NCBI GenBank assembly: GCA_021371855.1
Contig: JAJFVL010000066.1
Span: forward strand, 1-52,238
Direction: 5' to 3'
Origin: Bacteroidales bacterium
GTDB lineage: Bacteria; Bacteroidota; Bacteroidia; Bacteroidales; VadinHA17
DNA: 52,238 bases
In this document: positions 1 through 8,232 of the stretch, in pieces
Position numbering within the stretch: the first letter of the stretch is position 1
Layout of the letters: every line of letters begins with the position of its first letter
Program-made: the position numbers and the translations under genes
Notes under the pieces: generated by a model
Seen by the model: the letters and a program-made list of their open reading frames with translations, nothing else
Told to the model about the DNA's origin: nothing
Databases searched by the model: none

Positions 1-98
1 CTTTCTAGATCTCTAACAATCTTCTTTTTAATATCATTACTAAAGTAACGATTTTGTCTCGATCTTAATTCTTCTGTAAAAATGCTATTTGTTCCCAT
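1..98 (-). CDS. Partial transposase-like protein, N-terminal 32 residues
   Basis: Reading the minus strand from an ATG at 98-96, an open frame runs off the left edge of the window (32 codons and two bases). The peptide contains RYFSNDIKKKIVRDLE, which resembles the first helix of the helix-turn-helix in IS3-type OrfA transposases of Bacteroidota (known family pattern: a basic start, then an F-S-x-E/D-x-K-x-K-V-V-like helix). Only this start is visible, so neither the catalytic part nor the element's terminal inverted repeats can be checked. If right, an insertion sequence begins just left of the window. It could also be another small HTH protein. Confidence 0.45.
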   Translation of the reverse strand, partial: MGTNSIFTEELRSRQNRYFSNDIKKKIVRDLE

Positions 99-140
99 AA
101 TTATACGTTAATTTTGGTCAACGTATTTCAGGCACCGACA

Positions 141-168
141 GTTTAAGGTTTAAGGTTTAAGGTTTAAG
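141..168. repeat. Heptamer tandem repeat GTTTAAG x4
   Basis: Four head-to-tail copies of GTTTAAG. The repeat overlaps the 3' end of the oxidoreductase gene on the minus strand, so the last residues of that protein (L-N-L-K-P) and its stop codon are encoded by it. It is one of several short arrays at gene 3' ends in this window. Confidence 0.85.
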
Positions 169-1262
169 ACTTCAGACTTAAGAGGAAACCTGACTGGCAT
201 ATTATCACGTGTGGAACGATAGATTGCAGTAAAAAGTTCTACTGTTTTCCGGCCAAATTCACCAGTTACCAGAGGGTCTGAATTGTTTTCCAATGCTTTT
301 AAATAATCTTCTATCTGGCATTGCATGAAATAAACAGTAGGATCACAACTGTTGAATGTTTCTGTATCCTGTTTTATCCATTCGTTCAGCATGTTTTCTT
401 CACCGGGGATAGTCCACAAATCATTCACGGGTGGCTCTGCAACACTGCTCCTGCCTGCAATGAACATTGCCCCGCCATCGGTTTGTACACCTACAGAGGA
501 GCCATTTTCCCCATGCACCTGAACTTTCCCGTAAATTCCTGGTTTCTGTGAATTGCTTACAAGAATATTCCCGATTGCACCGCTTTTGAATTTAATTATA
601 GCGAGTGCTGTATCTTCAACTTCAATATATGGGTGATTCAGATTCCTCCATATTCCGTAAACCTCATCAATATCACCCATATACCATAACATAATATCGA
701 GCTGATGCGGCGACTGGTTAACAAGGACACCCCCTCCTTCCATCTTCCAGGTTCCTCTCCATGCATCAGAATCATAGTACGCTTTGTCTCTCCAACCAAG
801 TAATGTCACTGTTGCCAGAACAGGTTTCCCGATCCTGCCATTTTCAATCGCCTCTTTTACTCTTTTAACCGGCGGATACCAGCGGCGCTGACTTATTACA
901 CCCAATTTTACATTGTTCTTTCTGCATGACGCTATTATCTTATCGCAATCCCGAAGATCGGACGCAAGTGGTTTTTCAACCAGGACATTTGATCCTGCCT
1001 CAGCTGCCTCAGTTGCAGGCACCTCATGAAATTTATGAGGAGTGCATACTATTACCAGGTCGGTATGGTTTTCCATAACCATCTGTTTGATAGACTTATA
1101 TGATCGTGTATTATACCTTAATGCAAAATCCTCAGCTGTTTGATACGTTCTGCTCCAAACTCCTGCCAGACGGGCATTGGGGATATTCCGGATAGCTTTT
1201 GCATGCAGATGTGCTACCTTACCGCATCCGGCAATTGAAATATTAAAAACTCTTTCAGACAT
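150..1262 (-). CDS. Gfo/Idh/MocA family NAD(P)-dependent oxidoreductase
   Basis: A 370-residue cytoplasmic protein with no signal peptide. The Rossmann motif AGCGKVA lies at residues 11-17, the family's EKP signature (EKPLA) at 96-100, and a conserved His/Asp pair in a PHQLD stretch near 185. These are the standard features of the Gfo/Idh/MocA family, which oxidises or reduces sugars, inositols and related polyols using a bound or exchanging nicotinamide. The substrate cannot be read from the sequence. It lies 10 bp downstream of a zinc-type dehydrogenase on the same strand, so both are probably one operon for polyol or sugar catabolism. The extreme C-terminus is made of repeat-encoded residues, suggesting the stop codon was shifted by repeat insertion. 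Confidence 0.9.
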   Translation of the reverse strand: MSERVFNISIAGCGKVAHLHAKAIRNIPNARLAGVWSRTYQTAEDFALRYNTRSYKSIKQMVMENHTDLVIVCTPHKFHEVPATEAAEAGSNVLVEKPLASDLRDCDKIIASCRKNNVKLGVISQRRWYPPVKRVKEAIENGRIGKPVLATVTLLGWRDKAYYDSDAWRGTWKMEGGGVLVNQSPHQLDIMLWYMGDIDEVYGIWRNLNHPYIEVEDTALAIIKFKSGAIGNILVSNSQKPGIYGKVQVHGENGSSVGVQTDGGAMFIAGRSSVAEPPVNDLWTIPGEENMLNEWIKQDTETFNSCDPTVYFMQCQIEDYLKALENNSDPLVTGEFGRKTVELFTAIYRSTRDNMPVRFPLKSEVLNLKP

Positions 1263-1272
1263 TTTTGTTTAC

Positions 1273-2304
1273 TTATGGTACAAGAATAACTTTGTTCAAT
1301 TCTCCCTCTTTCCTGTAAAGTTTATTAAACCAGACATCACCTTCCGAAAGAGGCGCAACAACTGAAATCTGATCATCCACTTTTATCTTTCCTGTTTCCA
1401 GCAGATTAAGTACAACATCATATTCACCCCGGATAGCACAGCTGCCCAAAACTTTTAATTCGCGCGTTACAACTTTCTGAAGCGGGAAATCGATTTCAGG
1501 CGAAATATTTCCGACCAGAACAGCCTTTCCACCTTTACGTATGGCATCGATCGCGATATTGACTGATGTGCTTTTACCAACTGCTTCAAATGCTATATCT
1601 GCTCCCCTGTTTTTTGTAAGGGTTAATATTTTTTCATTAAGTTTTTCATCTGTTGATAGGAAGGAATGGCTTGCTCCTGATTTTTCTGCCAGTTCAAGAT
1701 GCTTTGGCGAAATGTCAATCGCAATAATTGATGATGCACCAGAAATATTGAGAAGTTTCAAAATGAATGTCCCGATCATCCCGACACCAACCAAAACACA
1801 TTTATCTCCCGGTTTAATTCCTGAGATATTTATGGAATGGAGTGCTACGGCAACAGCTTCCACCATTGCGGCCTGTTCAAATGATACATTCTCCGGTATT
1901 TTATATAGTATATGTTGAGGAATTGCAATATATTCAGCGAAGGCTCCGTCTCTTTTATATGTTCCCGGGGAGACGCCGAGTACCTCACGATTGTCGCTCA
2001 GATTATACATTCCTTCAAGAGTATACCAGTCATCTAAAGTATATACAGTAGAGTCAAAAGTTACCCTGTCTCCCTTTTTCCACGCTTTGACATCTTTCCC
2101 GGTTTCCGCTATCAAACCTGAAGCCTCATGTCCCATAATCATTGGCGGAATTCTTCTTCCGGTGCTTCCATCAAAACCATGAACATCGGAACCGCATATC
2201 CCGCATGCCTTTACCTTTACAAGCACTTCATTGGCAAGAATTACAGGATCCGGAACATCTTTATAAACCAGTTTATTATAATCTTCTAAGACAAGGGCTT
2301 TCAT
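1273..2304 (-). CDS. Zinc-type alcohol/polyol dehydrogenase (MDR family)
   Basis: A 343-residue medium-chain dehydrogenase of the sorbitol/threonine dehydrogenase type. The catalytic zinc ligands are visible as Cys37 (CGICGSD), His59-Glu60 (GHE) and probably Glu149 (MVEAVAVALH). The nucleotide-binding motif GVGMIG is near residues 173-178. The lobe that normally carries four cysteines for a structural zinc (around residues 88-115) has no cysteine at all, so this enzyme should carry only the catalytic zinc, as some sorbitol dehydrogenases do. It is the first gene of a two-gene operon with the Gfo/Idh oxidoreductase. The two probably act on successive oxidation steps of one polyol, which is an inference from pairing only. 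Confidence 0.9.
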   Translation of the reverse strand: MKALVLEDYNKLVYKDVPDPVILANEVLVKVKACGICGSDVHGFDGSTGRRIPPMIMGHEASGLIAETGKDVKAWKKGDRVTFDSTVYTLDDWYTLEGMYNLSDNREVLGVSPGTYKRDGAFAEYIAIPQHILYKIPENVSFEQAAMVEAVAVALHSINISGIKPGDKCVLVGVGMIGTFILKLLNISGASSIIAIDISPKHLELAEKSGASHSFLSTDEKLNEKILTLTKNRGADIAFEAVGKSTSVNIAIDAIRKGGKAVLVGNISPEIDFPLQKVVTRELKVLGSCAIRGEYDVVLNLLETGKIKVDDQISVVAPLSEGDVWFNKLYRKEGELNKVILVP

Positions 2305-2485
2305 TTTATAAGGATTACGTTTATTTAAGAAGTGGTAAAGATCAAATATAATAAATTCAATTTGTCTTTTTTTATAAGGATATCCAACTCTTTACGGTAC
2401 ACTCCGGAATGAATGGAAAATAAATTTACTCCTCTGTACGTTTATAAAAGTGTATGTTCTTTTAAAAATCTAACTTAGTGGAAAG

Positions 2486-3091
2486 ATGAATCATTTACGC
2501 TACAAATACTCATTGATATTTGCTGCCATGATAATGGTGGCTATTAAAGGAAACGGTCAGACAATCATGCCGGATGAACTCATTAATAATACTATAGAGG
2601 AACAAATCAATTTTATAGAGAAACGTACAAAGATATATGAAAACTACCGGGCAATAAGGGAGGATATGTTCCAGAAAATCAACAGGAATATAATAGATAC
2701 TGTTTCAGCAGCCAAAATCAGAATTGACAAATTAGAGAATCTTGCCTCAACCTTAACCCTCGCTAATGATTCTCTTAACATTTTGCTTGGAACAACAAGG
2801 AGAAATCTGGAGGAGACTACGTCAACAAAAAACAAAATCAGTGTATTGGGTTTGGAAATAAATAAGACAGTCTATAATGCTATCATGTGGGCAATTGTTG
2901 CATTATTGGTTGTCACCTTTGCTATCGGATTTCTTGTATTCAAAAGAAGCATGGCCGGAAAAATAAAAACCGGCAAAGAATTAAAGGAGCTTAAAGATGA
3001 GTTTGAAGCATACAGACAGTCTTCCAGAATAGCACGCGAAAAAATGGCAATGGATCATTTCAACGAGATAAAAAAACTGAAGGGGACATGA
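2486..3091 (+). CDS. Exported coiled-coil membrane protein of unknown function
   Basis: 201 residues, no family recognised. An N-terminal hydrophobic segment (residues 9-21, ending near GNGQ) looks like a signal peptide. Residues 30-125 are charged and strongly helical, consistent with a coiled coil. A clear membrane span follows (about 134-153, AIMWAIVALLVVTFAIGFLV), then a short basic/acidic helical tail. The arrangement predicts a periplasmic coiled coil anchored in the inner membrane with a cytoplasmic tail. It is transcribed divergently from the dehydrogenase operon across a 180-bp spacer. Downstream genes on the same strand are also envelope proteins, but no shared function is evident. 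Confidence 0.75.
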   Translation: MNHLRYKYSLIFAAMIMVAIKGNGQTIMPDELINNTIEEQINFIEKRTKIYENYRAIREDMFQKINRNIIDTVSAAKIRIDKLENLASTLTLANDSLNILLGTTRRNLEETTSTKNKISVLGLEINKTVYNAIMWAIVALLVVTFAIGFLVFKRSMAGKIKTGKELKELKDEFEAYRQSSRIAREKMAMDHFNEIKKLKGT

Positions 3092-3306
3092 AATTACATG
3101 TAAACCTGTCACTTAATGCTGACCAGAACAAAAAAATGTCAATTGTCAATCCGAACTGTTAATTGGTAAATTGGAACGGATTTATTTATCAATAACATCT
3201 TAAATTTGATACTGTTAATTGAATGTGACCAGATTTTTTGCTGAAGATATCTATCAACAGGAAGCTGTTGCTTTTTTGTAGCGGGCATATTGACTGATTG
3301 TTGAAT

Positions 3307-4311
3307 ATGAAAGCACAAAAAATAATATTAATAGCATTTCTTACACCTCTTTTCCTGTTTTCTGCTTGTGAAAAGGATGGTGAGATACCAATGGACTTTC
3401 AAAACTTATCAATAGACAGCCTTAAAATTTTACAGACAAATATTCCTGTCAGTCTTTATACAGACCTTACTTTCATTAATGAAAATGTGGGATATGCAAT
3501 TTCTAATTTTGGAGCCATTATTAAAACGACGGATGGTGGAAATAGCTGGGAACAATTATTATTTCCTGTCAGTTTCTTTCTTAACAAAATCCAATTCACC
3601 GATAGTCAGACTGGTTACATTATTGGTGGTGATAATACAGGAGGGTACCTTTTAAAAACAGATAATGCAGGACAGTCATGGCAGTTAATTGATTTGAACA
3701 CTCCAGACAAAGAGAGGCCAACAGGGATGTTCTTCATAAGTAATAAAACAGGATTTATTTCAGGTAAAAAACTATTCAGAAAAACCACTGATGGAGGACA
3801 AACCTGGTCAGAGGTGATGGATCAGGTTTTAGAAAATATTGCCGATGTAAGTTTTAAAAATGCTGGTGAAGGATATGCTACTTCTGATAACGGAAAATAT
3901 TTAAAATCTGCTGATGGAGGTAAAACATGGCAATCAATGCAGTCAAATACAAGCGACCATTTGAAAAAAATTTATTTTGCAGGATCTAAATCTTTTGCAA
4001 AAGGTCGCACCAAAGTATTTATTGATTTAAGTACGGGAAATAAAGCTTTCAGCGTTCCTGATAGTGCATTTAATTTTCTCTTCCTGGATGACAAAAGATG
4101 TATCGGAATTGGTCAGCATTATGAAGTTGGATTCTTACCTTATGGGGATATTTTTCTGACAAATGATACATGGGCAATGTTCAGTCAAAAGAAATATAGT
4201 CCTCAGAGTGAAGCCATGAATGTTACTGCTATTGCAAAAGTAAAGAATGGAAAAGTTTTAATAATTGGTTCTGGCACCATTAACAGCACAGTGATATCAT
4301 TACGGTATTAA
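3307..4311 (+). CDS. YCF48/BNR-repeat lipoprotein
   Basis: 334 residues from the ATG at 3307. Two in-frame TTG codons lie just upstream, but the ATG gives a clean lipoprotein signal with lipobox-like LFSAC near residue 23. At least four Asp-box type repeats are visible (KTTDGGNSW, KTDNAGQSW, KTTDGGQTW, KSADGGKTW), each ending a beta-blade, as in YCF48/sortilin-like beta-propellers. In plants and cyanobacteria YCF48 helps photosystem II assembly. In Bacteroidota these lipoproteins are common, with unknown partners. Expected location is a membrane-anchored periplasmic or surface propeller. A binding or scaffold role is inferred; no catalytic residues are evident. Confidence 0.85.
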   Translation: MKAQKIILIAFLTPLFLFSACEKDGEIPMDFQNLSIDSLKILQTNIPVSLYTDLTFINENVGYAISNFGAIIKTTDGGNSWEQLLFPVSFFLNKIQFTDSQTGYIIGGDNTGGYLLKTDNAGQSWQLIDLNTPDKERPTGMFFISNKTGFISGKKLFRKTTDGGQTWSEVMDQVLENIADVSFKNAGEGYATSDNGKYLKSADGGKTWQSMQSNTSDHLKKIYFAGSKSFAKGRTKVFIDLSTGNKAFSVPDSAFNFLFLDDKRCIGIGQHYEVGFLPYGDIFLTNDTWAMFSQKKYSPQSEAMNVTAIAKVKNGKVLIIGSGTINSTVISLRY

Positions 4312-4343
4312 TTTTTATTACTAAGCATTCTATATTATTTGTT

Positions 4344-5027
4344 ATGATGGCAGAAAACAAGAGTTTATTGGTTTTGAGGGCATTATTAATTTATCTTTTT
4401 ACATTTTTCCTTGTAAGCCTGTTGATTTTCATTCCTGCAGGCTCCCTGAAATTCTGGAATGGTTGGTTGTTTATTGGTTCATTATTCATTCCGATGTCTT
4501 GTATTTTAATCTATCTTCTGGCAAAAAATCCGGATCTGCTCGTTAAAAGGTTGAAGATAAAGGAAAAGGAAAAAACTCAAAAAATGTACCTGATCCTTTC
4601 AATAATTGTAAGTATTATCACATTTATTGTTCCAGGATTAGATTTTAGATTTAACTGGTCAAAGGTTCCTGTTTCAGTTGTTCTGATTTCAACCATTATA
4701 ATGATGTCAGGATATTTAATGTTCTTTATCGTTATGAAACAAAATACCTATGCATCGAGAGTGATTGAAATCCAGGATGAGCAAAAGCTTATTGATACCG
4801 GATTCTATTCATTTATACGCCATCCGATGTATTTAGCTGGCACAATCATTTATGGATTCACACCTTTGGTTTTAGGCTCTTTTTATGCCCTTATCCCGAT
4901 GGTTTTTATACCATTACTTCTAATAATCAGAATTAAAAATGAAGAAAAAGTACTGGTAAATGGATTAAAAGGATATGATGAGTATATGAAGAGACTGAGA
5001 TACAGGCTTTTCCCGTTCATCTGGTAA
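4344..5027 (+). CDS. Isoprenylcysteine carboxyl methyltransferase-like membrane protein
   Basis: 227 residues with about five hydrophobic spans. The C-terminal third has the family signature RHPMYLAG followed by a hydrophobic stretch and a conserved acidic/basic tail (NEEKVL), as in the ICMT/PEMT (NnrU-like) superfamily of small integral membrane methyltransferases that bind SAM near the RHP motif. Bacterial members have mostly unassigned substrates, probably lipids or small isoprenoid-like molecules. The gene starts 32 bp after the YCF48 lipoprotein and may be cotranscribed. A second, diverged paralogue lies at 11968-12639. Confidence 0.82.
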   Translation: MMAENKSLLVLRALLIYLFTFFLVSLLIFIPAGSLKFWNGWLFIGSLFIPMSCILIYLLAKNPDLLVKRLKIKEKEKTQKMYLILSIIVSIITFIVPGLDFRFNWSKVPVSVVLISTIIMMSGYLMFFIVMKQNTYASRVIEIQDEQKLIDTGFYSFIRHPMYLAGTIIYGFTPLVLGSFYALIPMVFIPLLLIIRIKNEEKVLVNGLKGYDEYMKRLRYRLFPFIW

Positions 5028-5107
5028 ATATGCTTGTTAAATAATCTTCTATCCTCAATAAATTGGCTATTAATAGTATCCAATTGTTATAATATTCCGG
5101 AAGCCGT

Positions 5108-5497
5108 CTATTTATCAAAATTAATCTTTTTAAAATCAGCCAGTAAATATTCTGCCTCATAATCCGGATTAATACTATTTTCAGATAGTCTTATGCATTC
5201 ATGCATATCTTCTTCGAAGGAAACATGTGAGGGATTTGTATAAAGCATAGGATAATTCTCCCGGTAAGTCATCATCCCTCGCAGAAGGAATACAATCGGA
5301 TGTTCGGGATATGATTGGATGATCTCTGTGTATAGTTTCCGGGCATTACTAAACTGCAGATTATAAATGTAATCAATATCTTCCTTAACCAGGTTCAGGG
5401 CAGCAGCATCCTGAAGTAACTGTGCGTTTCCCGGGACAGATGTCAGAAACCATGAAAGCCCCATCACTCCGATGATTTTTTTGAAGTTTCCGGGCAT
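5108..5497 (-). CDS. Exported TPR-like protein, probably a truncated remnant
   Basis: 129 residues. An N-terminal hydrophobic segment ending near PGNAQ looks like a signal peptide. A helix pair around residues 40-75 (YNLQFSNARKLYTEIIQSYPEHP, split here as YNLQFSNARKLY and TEIIQSYPEHP) resembles the start of a tetratricopeptide region. Related Bacteroidota proteins of this look are normally several hundred residues long, so this one appears to stop early, after LLADFKKINFDK. No continuation in another frame is obvious in the 80 bp before the neighbouring convergent gene. I read it as a C-terminally truncated gene, possibly non-functional. Confidence 0.55.
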   Translation of the reverse strand: MPGNFKKIIGVMGLSWFLTSVPGNAQLLQDAAALNLVKEDIDYIYNLQFSNARKLYTEIIQSYPEHPIVFLLRGMMTYRENYPMLYTNPSHVSFEEDMHECIRLSENSINPDYEAEYLLADFKKINFDK

Positions 5498-5711
5498 TGC
5501 CGAAGAATATTTTTGATAAATTTATTAATATCTTATATCAATCGCAAATCCTTCGCAGCTTGCAGTACATGATATGTTATCTCTCGTCCCGGGTTACTAT
5601 CTTCACCGGTCCCAGGTCAAGCCAGATTTGAGAACCCTCCTTAAACCAGCCGGCAAACGAATACAGCATCATTCGGTTACATTCTTAGCGGTTAATGGAT
5701 ATTGTTGTCAT

Positions 5712-7220
5712 TTAAAGTTCCCAACCTTTACGATATTCTCTTACGAGGTATTTATCTGCTTCAGGAGAATTAGTAATTTTCATATTTACAGAATCATACT
5801 CAACCCGTTTCCCGGCCCTTAATGACACTGCTCCAAGTAGAATAGTCTCTGTTACAGGTCCTGCATATAAAAAGCTTCCAGGCGATTGAGTATTGTTTTT
5901 GAAAGCGTTGATCCATACATCGTTTGCATCTCGTCCTGATGGTTCTGGAACAGCTTCTTCTCCGGCAGTCATTTTATTCCCGATGAATAACACGGGTTTT
6001 TCACCCCTGAATCCACCGATTATTTTCCCTTTATCGCCAACGAACATCATACCCTCTTTTTCCAATGATAATCCATTAGCACTTAGCTCATCGGGCGTAA
6101 CAGGCTTCATCCCTCCGTCATACCAGAAAAGATCAAACGGTGGTAGTTCTGCAGTAGTTGGAAATTTGAAACGGATGATACAGGATAACGGAAAAGCAAC
6201 ATCATTTTTAACTCCGACAGCAACATTATTCTGCAGTGTACATGTTGTTGTGGCGTAGGCTTCAGCACTTATTGCAGGTGTGTTTATCCCAAGTGTCAGA
6301 AACAGCGGAAAGAGGCTGTAATGTCCCATATCTGCTATACTTCCTGCGCCAAAGTCGTACCAACCGCGAAACACTGCATGCGTATAGTCAGGATGATATG
6401 GCCGGTCTGGAACAGGCCCCAGCCATAAATCCCAGTTAAAGTCCTTTGGTACAGGTGGCTTATCAGATGGATTAGCTTGCCATTGAGGCCATACCGGTCT
6501 GTTTGACCAGTTGTGGATCTCCTTCAACCTGCCAATTTTCCCTTCAACGATCCACTTCTTGATTATATCATATTCAGGTCTTTTACTCCATGCCAAAAGA
6601 TGTGTGCTTAAACCTGTTTTTCTGGCTGTATCAATAGCAAGTCGTGCCTCATACATCCGATTGGCTATCGGTTTATGGGTAACAACATGTTTCCCTTTTT
6701 TTAAGGATGCTATCGCAATGGTTGCATGAAGATGATCGGGTGTCATTATCTTTATTGCATTCAGATCTTTCTCTTTTTCCAGCAGTTCGCGGAAATCCTC
6801 ATACGAAGCACAACCCTTGTAAGTTCCTGAAGCTTGTGATTTGCCATAATACTTCTGGACAAATTCCTGTCCTATGTCCCTTCCCCCCGGAATGCCTTTT
6901 ATTCCTTCGCCCCAGGAGTTATCGCCCAGTGCTGTCCGGATACTATTGCGGACACCGTTCAGGGACCAGTCCACATAATTTGTAGTAAATTTATTAGGGT
7001 CGCAAACAGCCACTATCCGGAGTGCAGGATTTGAGATTAATGAGGTCATCTCTCTTAAACCCTGAGTACCACAACCAATGTATCCAATTGTGATTTTATC
7101 GCTTGGGGCCACAAAGCCTTGACCTCCCATTACTTGTCTCGGTACAACAGTGAATGCCAGGGACGCAGCAGCAGCCGATCCCAGAAATTCACGACGGTTA
7201 ATTTTTTTTGAATTTGCCAT
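5712..7220 (-). CDS. Tat-exported Gfo/Idh/MocA oxidoreductase
   Basis: 502 residues. It begins with a twin-arginine signal (NRREFLGSAAAASLAF), so it should fold with its cofactor in the cytoplasm and be exported to the periplasm. The Rossmann segment GYIGCGTQG follows near residue 45. The usual EKP signature is HKPIA here, keeping the lysine. A long C-terminal beta domain contains a DMGHYSLF stretch typical of the larger family members. It is the last gene of a minus-strand set with an exported isomerase-like protein and a GH172 lipoprotein. The context suggests periplasmic modification of a released sugar, for example the keto-sugar chemistry used by other exported family members. The exact substrate is unknown. 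Confidence 0.9.
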   Translation of the reverse strand: MANSKKINRREFLGSAAAASLAFTVVPRQVMGGQGFVAPSDKITIGYIGCGTQGLREMTSLISNPALRIVAVCDPNKFTTNYVDWSLNGVRNSIRTALGDNSWGEGIKGIPGGRDIGQEFVQKYYGKSQASGTYKGCASYEDFRELLEKEKDLNAIKIMTPDHLHATIAIASLKKGKHVVTHKPIANRMYEARLAIDTARKTGLSTHLLAWSKRPEYDIIKKWIVEGKIGRLKEIHNWSNRPVWPQWQANPSDKPPVPKDFNWDLWLGPVPDRPYHPDYTHAVFRGWYDFGAGSIADMGHYSLFPLFLTLGINTPAISAEAYATTTCTLQNNVAVGVKNDVAFPLSCIIRFKFPTTAELPPFDLFWYDGGMKPVTPDELSANGLSLEKEGMMFVGDKGKIIGGFRGEKPVLFIGNKMTAGEEAVPEPSGRDANDVWINAFKNNTQSPGSFLYAGPVTETILLGAVSLRAGKRVEYDSVNMKITNSPEADKYLVREYRKGWEL

Positions 7221-7280
7221 CTTTCTGGAATTAATATATGATCACCGTTAAAAACTGACTATTTTTTTGATTTCAGATCC

Positions 7281-8156
7281 TTATTTTAAGAGACTATGTA
7301 AGTATGTTGCACTGTCTTTGAAGGTTTCCAATCCCATTTCCACAAAAATGTTTTTTACCCCACCTGTTTTTACTTTGGCAAAAAATTCCTTCCAATCTAC
7401 AATACCCTGGCCGATCTGTACTGTTTTCTTTTCAACCGAAGACCAGTCTGCAAGATGAGCAGATATAAATCTACCCGGGTATTTTGAAAAATAGGTGGAC
7501 GCTTTATATCCAAGGTTGATAACTGCTACCTGAAATTGCATTTTAATGTATGCAGGATCAAATTGATTCATCAAAGCATCATAGATCAGTGTCCCGTCAA
7601 TTTGTCCGAATTCCATATGATGGTTGTGGTAGCCCATCTGGATCCCTGCTTTTTTTGTTTTTACACCCATTTTATTCAATTCATCCGCTGCATTCAGCCA
7701 GTCACCAAGTGTTGCTTTTTCGGGCATCCCAAAACTTGAAAGGATCATCTGTTTCTGACCCGATTCAAGCGCAAATTCAATACGTTCATCAAGATGTTCT
7801 CTGAGTTCTTTCATTACATAATGCGAACTTTCGCAAATAAGACCGGCATCATTAATGATTTGCTTCATCTCCCTGGCTTTCAATTTCATAAGGGGTCCAA
7901 AGCCTGAAGACTCATATCCGGGAGGAGAGCACATTTCAAGGCTTTGATATCCAAGACCTGCCATCATTTTCAATGTTCCCGGAAAATCTTTAACAAGCAT
8001 ATCCTTTATGGTCCACACCTGAAATCCGACAGGCATTCTTACGGGTTTGGAAAATATCGTGGCATTCAGATCCAGCGGAAACTGGGAAGCAATAACAGCC
8101 GATCCTATTCCCATGGCACTTTTACCCAAAAATCTTCTTCTTGATAATTTATTCAT
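7281..8156 (-). CDS. Tat-exported sugar phosphate isomerase/epimerase-like TIM barrel
   Basis: 291 residues. The Tat signal SRRRFLGKSAMG is followed by a hydrophobic stretch. The rest matches the xylose isomerase-like TIM-barrel family (AP endonuclease 2 superfamily). Metal-ligand-type motifs include YHNHHMEFG in the middle, SAHLADW near residue 230, and EMGLE near the C-terminus. Members isomerise or epimerise free or keto sugars. The gene lies 60 bp upstream of the Tat oxidoreductase and shares its strand and export route, so the two probably work together in the periplasm on the same sugar intermediate, which is an inference. Confidence 0.87.
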   Translation of the reverse strand: MNKLSRRRFLGKSAMGIGSAVIASQFPLDLNATIFSKPVRMPVGFQVWTIKDMLVKDFPGTLKMMAGLGYQSLEMCSPPGYESSGFGPLMKLKAREMKQIINDAGLICESSHYVMKELREHLDERIEFALESGQKQMILSSFGMPEKATLGDWLNAADELNKMGVKTKKAGIQMGYHNHHMEFGQIDGTLIYDALMNQFDPAYIKMQFQVAVINLGYKASTYFSKYPGRFISAHLADWSSVEKKTVQIGQGIVDWKEFFAKVKTGGVKNIFVEMGLETFKDSATYLHSLLK

Positions 8157-8232
8157 AATGTTTGTGTTTTACGAGTCTGATCAATTTATTCGTAAGATTA
8201 GTCCGTACAATCATAACAAACGCTATTTATTC

